Shown here: positions 26,235-35,096 of the stretch, one piece after another | Position numbering within the stretch: the first letter of the stretch is position 1 | How the letters are laid out: each line of letters starts with the position of its first letter | Translations under genes and position numbers: made by a program | Assembly (NCBI GenBank): GCA_958296025.1 | Contig: OY282430.1 | Location: forward strand, 3,038,001 to 3,102,000 | Direction: 5' to 3' | DNA length: 64,000 bases | From: an uncultured Pseudomonadales bacterium | GTDB taxonomy: Bacteria; Pseudomonadota; Gammaproteobacteria; Pseudomonadales; Azotimanducaceae | Notes under the pieces: model-generated | The model's input: only the letters and a program-made list of their open reading frames with translations | What the model was told of the DNA's origin: nothing | Databases searched by the model: none

Positions 26235-28533
26235 CCGTCAGCCCGTAGGAACGGCCCGGGCCGACGACGCCGGAAATGAAGGGTTCTCCCGCAAAAACCT
26301 CCGTGGGGCTCAACTGGCTGAACTGGCCGAAGACCGTCAGGCCGTTGTAAACCGCCCGATCATCGTTCAGATTCTTGCCCCAAAGGCTGACCTGCCAGCC
26401 CCCCCAACGGTAGGACGCGGTGGCGTTCAACTGCCCGAAGTCCGTGTCATCGATGATTGACTCAAGCGTGGCGTTGTCCGCATCGAAGTAGGAATCCCCA
26501 CGGTAGATGTAGTTCAGCGACAGCTGCGCCTCGCCAGGCCCCACCTGGGCGGTGTAGCTGAGGTCCGCGGTCCAGGAGTGCTTCGGGGACTGCGCCACGC
26601 GGTTGCCGGTGAAGTTCCGGTCCGGCGGGATGACGAAGCTGGTGAACAGCGCATCGGTCCAAGCGTAGGTGAAGTTGAACAGCAGTTGCTCGGTGAGCAG
26701 CGCCATGGCCTCCAGTTCAATGCCGTCAACCTGGGCCTTGCCGGCGTTCACCGTAGCAAACGACCTGCCGCCCGTTGGAATGATGGTTGTCTGCAAGTCC
26801 TTGTAGTCCGCCCGGTAATAGGTCAGGTTCAGGTGCGCCCGATCCTGCCAAAACACCGACTTCACACCGCCTTCGTAGCTCCAGACGAGCTCCGGCTCAA
26901 TCGGCGTGCTGGACGCCTCGGCCGTCACGCTGCTGATGAATCCGCCGGATTTGAAGCCCCGTGCGACGGATGCGTAAACAAACAGCGTATCGAACGGCCC
27001 GACCTCATCAAAGGTGCCGTCCAGAATGAACTTCGGCGTCCACGCCTGCCAACTTTTGCTGACCGTTATATTGTGGTTTTCAATGATGAAGATGCCGCTG
27101 GGGAAGGGGTTGCCGACATTGTTGGCCCGGCCCGACTTCTTGTCCTTGGTCCAGCGCAGCCCAGCGGTGAAGTTCAGCCAATCGTTTAAGGCGTAGGTGT
27201 TGTGGGTGAACAGGGCGATGGACTTGACGGTGCCTTCCTGGCGCAGGTTGTCGTTGAAGCCGAAGAAGCCGTCAATGCCCAAGGGGAAGGGCGGATAGGG
27301 CGGCGGGTTGCCCAAAAGCCCGTTCGACAGCAGGAAGTTCAGGCCCGACCCAGACAGCCCGAAGTTGACGTCGAACAGCTGGTCGAAGTAGCCGTCCGAA
27401 GAGAGATAGTAGGCGCCAACCATCCAGTTCAACCGCTCCGTCTCCCCGGCCAACCGCAGCTCCTGGGTGAACTGCTTGTGCTTGTTGTCCGACGAAAAGA
27501 AGAAGTTGGTGCCGGGGCTGGTCGAGGCTAGGTCGTCGTTCAGAAAATAGGCCGTTGAACGCCGCCACGCGCTGATGGAGCTCAGGGTCGAGCCGCCAAG
27601 CAGCGGCAGATCCCAATCGACATGCAGATTCAGGCCGTAGAGTTCCTTGTCGTTTTGGCCGGCGGTGTCCACCTGCGCCACATCCGTGTCGTTGAACTTG
27701 CCGCCGGTATTTTCGGCTGTGTTCCTGACGACGCCGGGGTCCAGCTCCGGATCCCCCACCAACAGGAACCAAGGGGTGCCCTGCCCGTTGTCCTTGGTGT
27801 AGTTGGCGCCCAAGACCACATCGGCGGCATCCCCAGCCCAGCGCAGCTTGCCGCGCAGGGTGGTTAGCTTGCCGCCGCCCATCTCCGCATCGTCCAGCAA
27901 GGCGTTCTCCGACCAGCCGCCGGTGTCGTCATGCTTGAAGGTCAAGCTGCCGAAAACCTGCTCCGCAAGAGGGCCGGAAGCCTTGCCGCGCACCGTGAAT
28001 AGGCCGTTGCCGGTGCCGTCGTATTGGCCGTAGGAGACGTCGACCAAGCCCCGAGGGGTTTCATCCGGCGTTTCCGTGATGACGTTGATGGCGCCGCCCA
28101 CGACGTTGCGGCCAAACAGGGTGCCTTGAGGGCCCCGCAGCACCTCGATTCGCTCCAAGTCCACGAAGTCAAGGGCCGTTTCGTATTCCCGGCTGTAGTA
28201 AACGTCGTCCACGAATATGCCGAAGGTTCGGTCCGCCAATGGGTCCGAATTGGATGAAAAGGCGCCGCGCATCGAGATGTGCGACTGCGAGCGGTTGAAG
28301 CTCTTCATGGCGGCGCCGGGCGTGCGCGAGGTGATGTCCTCGATGTCGTCGATCTGAAACTTGTCCAGATACCCATCGGCGAACGCCGTGACCGCCACGG
28401 GCGTCTCCTGCAGGTTCTGCTCGCGCTTTTGCGCGGTTACGACAATTTCCTCCAGCACTTGGGCGCCGTCCGCCGGCGCCGCAGCGATGCCAAAAGAAAT
28501 GGCTAGAAATTTCAACCAGTTACGCTTATTCAT
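26209..28533 (-). CDS. TonB-dependent receptor, copy A
   Basis: A 774-residue outer-membrane receptor. Signal peptide LKFLAISFGIAAAPADGA is followed by the TonB box EEIVVTAQKREQ. The plug domain has MRGAFSSNSDP and IEVLRGPQGTLFGRNVVGGAINV, and a barrel ends in an aromatic-terminated strand (GLTVRKSWGDY). It imports a large or scarce ligand across the outer membrane; iron chelate and organic substrate are both possible. The start at 28533 is chosen because GGAGG precedes it and the signal peptide begins there. The frame stays open to 28674 only because the 5' end contains a degenerate partial repeat of itself (MTKGNCLNF echoing MNKRNWLKF). Confidence 0.92.
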   Translation of the reverse strand: MNKRNWLKFLAISFGIAAAPADGAQVLEEIVVTAQKREQNLQETPVAVTAFADGYLDKFQIDDIEDITSRTPGAAMKSFNRSQSHISMRGAFSSNSDPLADRTFGIFVDDVYYSREYETALDFVDLERIEVLRGPQGTLFGRNVVGGAINVITETPDETPRGLVDVSYGQYDGTGNGLFTVRGKASGPLAEQVFGSLTFKHDDTGGWSENALLDDAEMGGGKLTTLRGKLRWAGDAADVVLGANYTKDNGQGTPWFLLVGDPELDPGVVRNTAENTGGKFNDTDVAQVDTAGQNDKELYGLNLHVDWDLPLLGGSTLSSISAWRRSTAYFLNDDLASTSPGTNFFFSSDNKHKQFTQELRLAGETERLNWMVGAYYLSSDGYFDQLFDVNFGLSGSGLNFLLSNGLLGNPPPYPPFPLGIDGFFGFNDNLRQEGTVKSIALFTHNTYALNDWLNFTAGLRWTKDKKSGRANNVGNPFPSGIFIIENHNITVSKSWQAWTPKFILDGTFDEVGPFDTLFVYASVARGFKSGGFISSVTAEASSTPIEPELVWSYEGGVKSVFWQDRAHLNLTYYRADYKDLQTTIIPTGGRSFATVNAGKAQVDGIELEAMALLTEQLLFNFTYAWTDALFTSFVIPPDRNFTGNRVAQSPKHSWTADLSYTAQVGPGEAQLSLNYIYRGDSYFDADNATLESIIDDTDFGQLNATASYRWGGWQVSLWGKNLNDDRAVYNGLTVFGQFSQLSPTEVFAGEPFISGVVGPGRSYGLTVRKSWGDY

Positions 28534-28728
28534 CGACCAACCCTCCAGTTGATTTCCCCGCATTGCGCACAAAAATGCAATGAAACTCCTGCATTCCAGC
28601 GGCATGGTCGGGTGGCGCTGCTGTAAGCCCAAAGAAAAAATTGCCCAAAAATTCAAGCAGTTACCCTTGGTCATCCGTCAGCCCACCGAACCGCGCCGAG
28701 TTCATCCAAGCCAGAGCGTAGCACGAAA

Positions 28729-28749
28729 TTATATAATTAACTTATCTAA
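28729..28749. promoter_or_regulatory. TTAnnTAA operator-like site upstream of receptor copy A
   Basis: Half-sites TTATATAA and TTATCTAA are separated by five bases (TTAAC), again 13 bp apart. It lies 196 bases upstream of the receptor start, at exactly the same distance as the matching site before receptor copy B. Confidence 0.6.
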
Positions 28750-28789
28750 TTTGTTCCCGAGACACTTGCGCTGTAGCCTTTCCCTCGGC

Positions 28790-29005
28790 AGCACCTTCCG
28801 CTCGGAGACCGAAGCCCGCTCCACGGAGAACGCCACCGGAATCTCATGCTTGGCGTCGGCCACCAAGTGCAGCTTGCAGCCGGACCAGCTGGCGATGCGC
28901 TCCCAGGGCTTGCCGGTACGCCAGTCCCGCCCAACCCGCACCGGGGCAAGGCCTCGAAGCCGCACGTCGCGATTTGCGGCACGAAGCCTTGGTGCAATTC
29001 CCGGC
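28790..29005 (-). pseudogene. DDE transposase fragment (IS4/IS5/IS1182-like)
   Basis: A central transposase piece is readable in one frame: RVGRDWRTGKPWERIASW, then GCKLHLVADAKHEIPVAF and VERASVSE. The KLHL.AD...E.P.AF...AS.SE pattern is typical of the second catalytic region of IS4/IS5-type DDE transposases. No start, no ends and no terminal repeats are visible. It lies right at the outer end of the receptor block and may have taken part in the rearrangement. Confidence 0.65.
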
Positions 29006-29012
29006 TAGCGGA

Positions 29013-30077
29013 TCACTCCGCCTGCGGAACCACCATGCCCGACTGGTGGTAGGAGATGTTCACGATCATGAACATGACGTGGTTTTTGAACAGGTAGTCG
29101 AATTCCTCCAGGCGCGTGAATTTCGGATCCATCTCCTTTTTTGCGGCCTCCGCCAACTTCGCCACCCAATCCAAGGAATACAGATCCGGGTGCCTAGTCG
29201 GGTCGATGAAATCCGCAAAGGGGAGTGCCTGCAAGCCAGCCAGAGTCGCCGCCCGCAGCTGGTCAATGTATTCCTGCTGGAACAGCGCATCTTGCCTTGA
29301 CCCTATGTTCCCGTGTCCATCGTTGAAGAACTGCCAGTCCAAGCGCTTGAGCAGCGCCAAGTCGTCTTCAAACCCCTTGATGTCCAAGGAGAAATCGAAG
29401 TTCTCAAAGGGCAGGTGGCCGGGAACGAAGAAATCCGGCGCATGCACCACTCCCTCCCCCAGCAAATAAGCGGTTGAGGCATCAACGCTGTGGCGCGTGC
29501 CGTTGGTGAATACCTTCACGGTCAGCTCTTCAAAGGTGAACTCCCCCTCCGGCGTCGCGACGATCTCCGTCGGCCGAGGCACGGGCTTGCCGTGGCGCTC
29601 TATTTCAGCCAAGGTCGCTTGGGAGGCGATGATCCGCAGGTTGACCCCGTTCTTCTTGGCCGCCGCCACGAAAACCGACGCTTCGCCGATGTGGTCCAAA
29701 TGACTGTGCGAATACATCAGCGCGGTGACTGGCAAGTCCGTCACCGTGGCGATGGCCTGAAGGGCAATCGCCGCCCGTCGGCCGGACAAGGGGTCGAACA
29801 CCAGAACGCCCTCATCGCCAACGTAGAAGGTGAGGTTGTTGGTTTCCACTGCCAGGAAGTAGGCCCGCTCGGTCAGGCGCTGAATGATGTAGGGTTGCTC
29901 GAATCGCAACGCATCATACCCGGCAATTTTCTGCCCTGGGGCCAACGCCTTGACCGCCGATGGCGGAACCTCCGCGGCCTCCTGCGCCGCCACCGAGGCC
30001 GAGCAGGCCATCACCAGAGCCGTCAAAAACGCCAAGGGCTCAAAGGCAAGCCCCCGTTGCCATCTGTCGCGTGTCAT
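29013..30077 (-). CDS. Exported MBL-fold hydrolase, short type
   Basis: A 354-residue protein starting at MTRDRWQRG with AAGGG upstream. A signal peptide (FLTALVMACSASVAAQ) is followed by an MBL domain with YSHSHLDHIGEASVF (about 118-132), GTRHSVDAS, VHAPDFFVPGHLPF and NDGHGNIGS. It corresponds in full to the second module of the bimodular protein at 22934. The tail with the phrase NHVMFMIVNISYHQSG is shared by the short types. Metal ligands are complete, so an active Zn hydrolase is expected in the periplasm. A close paralog is encoded 107 bases upstream on the same strand; the pair is a tandem duplication. Confidence 0.85.
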   Translation of the reverse strand: MTRDRWQRGLAFEPLAFLTALVMACSASVAAQEAAEVPPSAVKALAPGQKIAGYDALRFEQPYIIQRLTERAYFLAVETNNLTFYVGDEGVLVFDPLSGRRAAIALQAIATVTDLPVTALMYSHSHLDHIGEASVFVAAAKKNGVNLRIIASQATLAEIERHGKPVPRPTEIVATPEGEFTFEELTVKVFTNGTRHSVDASTAYLLGEGVVHAPDFFVPGHLPFENFDFSLDIKGFEDDLALLKRLDWQFFNDGHGNIGSRQDALFQQEYIDQLRAATLAGLQALPFADFIDPTRHPDLYSLDWVAKLAEAAKKEMDPKFTRLEEFDYLFKNHVMFMIVNISYHQSGMVVPQAE

Positions 30078-30183
30078 TTCCCTTCTCCAAGACGTATCCG
30101 ATGGGTTCATTTCATCTGCGCTAGCAAACTCCCACTCAAGCATCCGCTGCTCAAGGGTCTGTTAGCATTATCTGGGCTAGGCG

Positions 30184-31296
30184 TCACGGCGTCTTGCCCG
30201 CTTCGGCAGACTGCTCCGCCTGTGGGACGATGTCCGGGGATTGGTGCAGGGAGGTGTTCACCACCATGAACATGACATGGTTCTCGAACAGGTGGTCAAA
30301 CTCCTCCAGGCTCGTGAATTTCGGATCCATTTTCCCTTTGGCAACCTCCGCCAGCTTGGCAACCCATTCCAGGGAATAGACGTAGCGGTGCTTCGCCGGG
30401 TCGATGAAATTCTCAAAGGGAATTTCCCCCAGCGCCGCTAGGCAGGCCGCCCTAAGCTCGGCGATGTACTCGCGCATGAACAGCGCATCCTCCCTTGAGC
30501 CGATGTTGCCATGTCCGTCGTTGAAGAAGTTCCAGTCCAAGCCGATGAGCTGCTCCAGGTCGTCCTCAAACCCCTTCATGTCCAGGGAAAAATCGAAATT
30601 CTCAAACGGCAGGCTGCCCGGAACGAAGAAATCCGGGGCATGCACCACCTTCTCCTGCACCAAATGGGAGATGGAGGCGTCTATGCTGTGCCGCTTGCCG
30701 CCAGTGAAAATCCGCACGGTCAGGTCTTCAAAGGTGAACTCCCCCACCGGTATCGGCACCACCTCCGTAGGCATCGGCACCGGCTTGCCGTGGCGCTTGA
30801 TTTCATCCACGGTGGCCTGGGAGGCGATGATCCGCAAGTTGACGCCGTTCTTCTCGGCCGCCGCCGCAAACACCGGCGCTTCGCCAATGTGGTCCAGATG
30901 GCTATGCGAATAGACCAGTGCGGTGACCGGCAGGTCCGTCACCGTCGCAATCGCCCGAATGGCAATTTCCGCGCGCCGACCGGACATGGGGTCGAACACC
31001 AAGACGCCGCGGTCACCAACATGGAAGATCAGGTTGTTGGTTTCAACCGCTACCCAGTAGGTTCGCTCGGTGAGGCGTTGAACGATGTAGGGCCGTTCAA
31101 ACCGAAGCGCTTTGTAACCGGCGATTTTCTGCCCCGGCGCCAAGGGCTTTGCCGCCGATGGCTCAACCTCCGTAGCAGCTTGCGCCAAAAAAGGAAAGGC
31201 CACAGGCAAGGCCAGCACAAGAACCCAGAGCTTTATTCCGCCTATTGCGCCAAGGGCCGCGCTGGGGCGAAATGATGGGCGAGCGAGGCAATTCAT
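30184..31296 (-). CDS. Exported MBL-fold hydrolase, short type, with mosaic 5' end
   Basis: A 370-residue short-type MBL protein (YSHSHLDHIGEAPVF at about 127-141; GKRHSIDAS; VHAPDFFVPGSLPF; NDGHGNIGS), the closest relative of the preceding gene. Its first ~22 codons (MNCLARPSFRPSAALGA) are not native: they and the Shine-Dalgarno AAAGGAG derive from a copy of the 3' end of the MDR gene and its flank at 21800-21962. The native signal peptide starts right after (LWVLVLALPVAFPFLAQA). The gene therefore lost its own start and acquired a fortuitous one. Expression should be checked. Confidence 0.8.
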   Translation of the reverse strand: MNCLARPSFRPSAALGAIGGIKLWVLVLALPVAFPFLAQAATEVEPSAAKPLAPGQKIAGYKALRFERPYIVQRLTERTYWVAVETNNLIFHVGDRGVLVFDPMSGRRAEIAIRAIATVTDLPVTALVYSHSHLDHIGEAPVFAAAAEKNGVNLRIIASQATVDEIKRHGKPVPMPTEVVPIPVGEFTFEDLTVRIFTGGKRHSIDASISHLVQEKVVHAPDFFVPGSLPFENFDFSLDMKGFEDDLEQLIGLDWNFFNDGHGNIGSREDALFMREYIAELRAACLAALGEIPFENFIDPAKHRYVYSLEWVAKLAEVAKGKMDPKFTSLEEFDHLFENHVMFMVVNTSLHQSPDIVPQAEQSAEAGKTP

Positions 31297-31556
31297 TTGT
31301 CATCTCCTTTGGCCGTTTGTTCGGCCTGCTTCATCTGCAAAAACCACTTCCCGGTCACGCTCCGGCCCTCCAAGGTCTCGTACATCGCCTTGGATGGCAC
31401 ACCAGCTTGACGCCGGCGACCACGCCCATCCCCGCCCTGCACAGGGCGGTTGCATTGGACCGCGAATCCACCAAGCGATGCTCCAAGGAAAATCTCCCTA
31501 CGCCCGGGGCATTTTATGTAATAAACTTACATAATCAACTTTACTAATGGGCCGGG
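31228..31556. repeat. Collapsed copy of the 21.8-25.96 kb operon
   Basis: Three pieces are found in the same order as in the source region. 31228-31395 matches 21800-21962 (flank plus 3' end of the MDR gene). About 20 bases around 31396-31415 match 24355-24375 (inside the bimodular MBL gene). 31414-31556 matches 25814-25955 (its 5' end and operator-like site). Two large internal deletions explain the structure. Apart from the start of the MBL gene on the minus strand, this stretch codes for nothing. Confidence 0.8.
31514..31534. promoter_or_regulatory. TTAnnTAA operator-like palindrome, duplicate
   Basis: Identical to the palindrome at 25913-25933 (TTATGTAA and TTACATAA around TAAAC). Here it lies 111 bases upstream of the plus-strand MBL-amidohydrolase-MFS run and 218 bases upstream of the minus-strand short MBL gene, so it may now serve either direction. 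Confidence 0.6.
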
Positions 31557-31644
31557 AGCGGATCAAGCGGGGCGGACAGGTCCAAGCGGTGCGCCTTGGG
31601 GGCTCCGCTGGCCAGGCTGCAACGCGCACGGGAGGGCTGAAATC

Positions 31645-33558
31645 ATGTGGTTGACGAGACTCAGGACGGATCATTGGCGGCAAATCCTGCTGGGGGCCGC
31701 CATGTTGGGCTTGCTCGCGGCCTGCGAGGGGGGGCCAGCCGATGCAACGGCGACCGATGCTGGCCCCGCTGCGCGACCAGCCGACACGGAAGCCGTCAAC
31801 GAGGTGCTCGAGCTGGCCTACCAAGGCATTGGCGGCAAGCTGTCCCTGATGAACATGGCCGGGTTTTCCGCGGTCTCCACAAGAGACCGCTACGTCATGG
31901 GAATGGGAATCGAACCGGGCGGCGGCCTCTTCAAGTCGGTCTCGTCCGCAGCGCATATCTCCTACGACCTCAATGGCGAGCGGCTGCGCCAGGATTTCAG
32001 GCACGCCAATCTCTACGGATTGACCGTTGAGGTCACGGAATTGATCGTCGAAGGAGCCGGATACATCATTGGTCGGGACGACATCTACGGGGAGGCCCGC
32101 CTCGCCGCAGCCCCCCTGAACCCCGGCCGCATGGCCATGGCGCTGAAAACCGAACGCCTACTGAACCCCCACATTCTTTTGCGGCAAACGCTAAAGGACC
32201 CAAACATGGCCTCGCTGGGCGGGGCGGAGTTCCCGGACACGATGGTGGTCTTGGACGAACAAGCCGTGTACCCGGTTGCCCTGACCTTCGATGGGGCCAC
32301 CAATTTCCGCCGTATGCTGACCAACGAGCAATGGCTGCAAAAGTGGGAGGGCACGGACTTGGTCCAACTGGCCACCAACGGCAACATCGTCGTGGACGGG
32401 CAGTGGTTCCAGCGTTGGCAGGCGCCCCGGCAACTGGATCTTGCGAATTATCGGGTGCTCACCATTGAGGATGCGCTCTACCCGCTATACCTGTATGTGA
32501 ACAAGCAAACCGGGCGCATCCACAAGCTGGCGACCATGGAGAACGATTGGGCGTTCGGCGACGTCCTGCTGGAGGCGACCTACCACGATTGGCGGGATCT
32601 GGATGGCGTTCAGTTTCCCTCGCAAATCAAGGTTTCGGTTGCCGCAACCCCGGCCCTGGAGGTCAACCGCTCATCGATCACCGTCAACCCTCAATTTGAT
32701 GAGGCGATCTTCTCCCGCCCGGAAGGGGTGGTTTACGAACATGACGAAATCGCCGCCCGGCGCGGCGCCGGCGTCAGCCAGTGGATACTGGGGCTGGCCC
32801 ATGCCGGTTCGCCGAGGCCGCTGGGCAGGCCGGAGAAGATAGAGGCTGCCGAGTTCAAGCCGGGCCTGCACTTCCTGCGGGCCAATGTGGAGGATGACGA
32901 CTCCATCAGGACGCTTGTGGTGGAGCAGGAAAACGGGGTCATCGCCGTTGACCCCGGCTTGGAGGACTTGAAGAGCGACCTCATGATCGCCTGGATGAAC
33001 GAGCGGTTTCCGGGCAAGCCGATCAGCCATGTCATCCTGACCCATTACCATGTGGACCATGTGGGCGGGGTCAGGCCCTTCGTTGCCGCCGGTGCCGCGG
33101 TGGTGGCCCACGAGGCGGCGAGGGACTACTATTTGGCGAACCTCAGCCGCACCGGCAGAATCATCATGCCCGATGCGCTGGACCGAAATCCCGTTCCCGC
33201 CAAGGTGATTGGCGTCAAGGCCGGTGAATCCCTGCGGCTTGAAGACCCAGAGCGGCCCGTTTCGGTTTACCCTGTCTTCAACAGGCACTCCTCCGACGGG
33301 GTGGCGGTTCTGGTGGAAAACGAGGGCGTTCTCTACAACGGCGACCTTTACTCACCGGGCAACAAGGTGGAGGAGGTGCCGGCCGAAGTGCCGCTGACCG
33401 GCCTCGACCTGGAAAAGACCATTCAGGCGAACGGTTTAAGCGTCCGGTTCATCGCCAGCTCCCACGCGCGCCCAGACGTACCCTACAACACGGCACGCTA
33501 CGAAGACTTCAAGAGACATCTGCAATTCCACGAACAGGCGCAACGGCAGGCACCATGA
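31645..33558 (+). CDS. MBL-fold hydrolase lipoprotein, long type
   Basis: A 637-residue long-type paralog with the lipobox LGLLAAC at the end of its signal peptide, so it is probably membrane-anchored. The N-terminal domain carries the family phrases DFRHANLYG, ERLLNPHILL, QTGRIHKLAT and TYHDWRDLDG. The MBL domain has LTHYHVDHVGGVRPF near residue 465, FNRHSSDG, YNGDLYSP and SSHARP. GGAGG precedes the ATG. The stop overlaps the start of the amidohydrolase gene (ATGA), showing translational coupling. A 202-bp piece of this gene is duplicated at 25962-26163. Confidence 0.87.
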   Translation: MWLTRLRTDHWRQILLGAAMLGLLAACEGGPADATATDAGPAARPADTEAVNEVLELAYQGIGGKLSLMNMAGFSAVSTRDRYVMGMGIEPGGGLFKSVSSAAHISYDLNGERLRQDFRHANLYGLTVEVTELIVEGAGYIIGRDDIYGEARLAAAPLNPGRMAMALKTERLLNPHILLRQTLKDPNMASLGGAEFPDTMVVLDEQAVYPVALTFDGATNFRRMLTNEQWLQKWEGTDLVQLATNGNIVVDGQWFQRWQAPRQLDLANYRVLTIEDALYPLYLYVNKQTGRIHKLATMENDWAFGDVLLEATYHDWRDLDGVQFPSQIKVSVAATPALEVNRSSITVNPQFDEAIFSRPEGVVYEHDEIAARRGAGVSQWILGLAHAGSPRPLGRPEKIEAAEFKPGLHFLRANVEDDDSIRTLVVEQENGVIAVDPGLEDLKSDLMIAWMNERFPGKPISHVILTHYHVDHVGGVRPFVAAGAAVVAHEAARDYYLANLSRTGRIIMPDALDRNPVPAKVIGVKAGESLRLEDPERPVSVYPVFNRHSSDGVAVLVENEGVLYNGDLYSPGNKVEEVPAEVPLTGLDLEKTIQANGLSVRFIASSHARPDVPYNTARYEDFKRHLQFHEQAQRQAP

Positions 33559-35093
33559 GTTCTTCGCTCATTCGCGGCAAGTACGTCGTCTGCAAGGCCA
33601 TAGGCCGAACCGATGCGCAGGTGCTTGATGACGGCGCCGTCTTCCAAGAGAACGGCGTCATCGTCGAGGTCGGCCCCTACCGGGAGTTGGCGGCCAAGCA
33701 TCAGCCGGACGAGGTGCTGGGTTCCGCCAGGCACATCGTGCTGCCGGGGTTCGTCAACAGCCATCACCACATCGGGTTGACGCCGTTTCAGTTGGGTTCC
33801 CCCGACCACAACCTGGAGTTGTGGATTGCCAGCCGCCTGGGCGCCCGGTTCGTTGACCGCCATCTGGACACGCTCTACTCCGCATTCGAACTCGTCGAAT
33901 CCGGCGTGACCACGGTGCAGCATCTGCACGGCTGGCTGGGCGGCGGCGTCCCGGACGTGATCGCGCGGGCCGAGCAGATCCTCGGGGCCTATCAGGCCAT
34001 TGGCATGCGGGCGTCCTACTCGTTCTCGATGCCGGACCAAAACCGCTTCGTCCTCGATGCGGACGAGGGCTTCATCCGCTCCCTGCCGCCGGCCATCGGC
34101 GGCGAACTGGCCGCCTTGCTGGAGGCGGTGTCCATGCCTCTTGACGAGGTGTTTTCGGTGTTTGTCGAATTGTGGGAGCGTTGGCGCGGGTCGCAGCGCA
34201 TCCGCATACAGCTGGCCCCGGCGAACCTGCATTGGTGCTCCGACGAGTTGCTGCAAAAGCTGCATGAACACGCCCTGAAGTACGGCGTCGGCCTGCACAT
34301 GCACCTCGACGAGACCCCCTATCAAAGGGAGTACGCCCGGCGGCGCACGGGTATGTCGGCGGTCGGCCACCTGCACCAAATGGGTTTTCTGGGGCCGCAT
34401 CTGACGCTGGGGCACGGCGTGTGGCTGAACGAGCAGGACATCGACTTGGCCGCCGAAACCGGCACGATGATCTGCACCAATCCCAGCTCCAATCTGCGTT
34501 TGCGCAGCGGCATCGCGCCGCTGCAGCAATTCGCCGCCAAGGGCGTGCGGGTGGCCATCGGCATCGACGAGGCCGGCATCAACGACGACCGGGACATGCT
34601 GCAGGAAATGCGCCTGGTCCTGGATCTGCACAGAACGCCGGGCATGGATGAGGTGGTCCCCACCGCGCCGGAGGTCTTCCGGATGGCCACCGAAAACGGT
34701 GCCCTGACAACCGGCTTCGGGGCGGACATCGGCGTTTTGGCGCCGGGCCGGGCGGCGGACATCGTGATGATGGACTGGGAGGAAATCGCCTTCCCCTACC
34801 TACACGAAGACACGCCGGCCCTGGATGCGGTTTTGCGCCGTGCCAAATCAGCCAACGTCAAGACGGTGCTGGTGGCTGGGGAGGCCATCCTGAAGGACGG
34901 CCAGTTTACGAAGGTCGATAAGCAAGCGGCCCTCGCCGAACTGGCCGACTCCCTGCGCGCACCCTTAAGCCCCGACGAACGGCGGCGCGGGGAACTGGGC
35001 GCCAAGCTGCTGCCGCACCTCAGGGGCTTCTACGACGGCTGGCATGACCGCCGGCAATGGACGCCTTACTACCAGCACAACTCCCGTCGCTAG
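33555..35093 (+). CDS. Amidohydrolase (8-oxoguanine deaminase/chlorohydrolase-like)
   Basis: A 512-residue metal-dependent amidohydrolase of the cytosine-deaminase/TrzN/AtzB group. It has the first metal motif PGFVNSHHHIGL (about 70-80), SGVTTVQHLHG, the third-strand LHMHLDETP, the fourth-strand LTLGHGVWL and the catalytic Asp in AIGIDEAG, followed by the C-terminal composite-domain phrase LAPGRAADIVMMDW. It removes an amino group or halide from a heterocycle or similar compound. It has no signal peptide, so it is cytoplasmic. It is coupled to the preceding MBL lipoprotein and followed three bases later by an MFS gene, so the three form one operon. Confidence 0.88.
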   Translation: MSSSLIRGKYVVCKAIGRTDAQVLDDGAVFQENGVIVEVGPYRELAAKHQPDEVLGSARHIVLPGFVNSHHHIGLTPFQLGSPDHNLELWIASRLGARFVDRHLDTLYSAFELVESGVTTVQHLHGWLGGGVPDVIARAEQILGAYQAIGMRASYSFSMPDQNRFVLDADEGFIRSLPPAIGGELAALLEAVSMPLDEVFSVFVELWERWRGSQRIRIQLAPANLHWCSDELLQKLHEHALKYGVGLHMHLDETPYQREYARRRTGMSAVGHLHQMGFLGPHLTLGHGVWLNEQDIDLAAETGTMICTNPSSNLRLRSGIAPLQQFAAKGVRVAIGIDEAGINDDRDMLQEMRLVLDLHRTPGMDEVVPTAPEVFRMATENGALTTGFGADIGVLAPGRAADIVMMDWEEIAFPYLHEDTPALDAVLRRAKSANVKTVLVAGEAILKDGQFTKVDKQAALAELADSLRAPLSPDERRRGELGAKLLPHLRGFYDGWHDRRQWTPYYQHNSRR

Positions 35094-35096
35094 CGG

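Larger units (their letters stand above)
26164..28756. repeat. 2.59-kb direct repeat, copy A (receptor block)
   Basis: The whole segment, from the MarR tail through the TonB receptor to just past the operator-like site, aligns without a single gap to 38886-41478 at a constant offset of 12722. Similarity ends abruptly on both sides. The two receptor proteins differ only at scattered residues, so the duplication is recent or kept similar by gene conversion. Confidence 0.9.

Noticed and set aside
28534-28674. N-terminal extension of receptor copy A
   Set aside because: No signal-peptide logic, better Shine-Dalgarno at 28533, and the paralog begins at the same internal Met; the extension comes from a degenerate local repeat.
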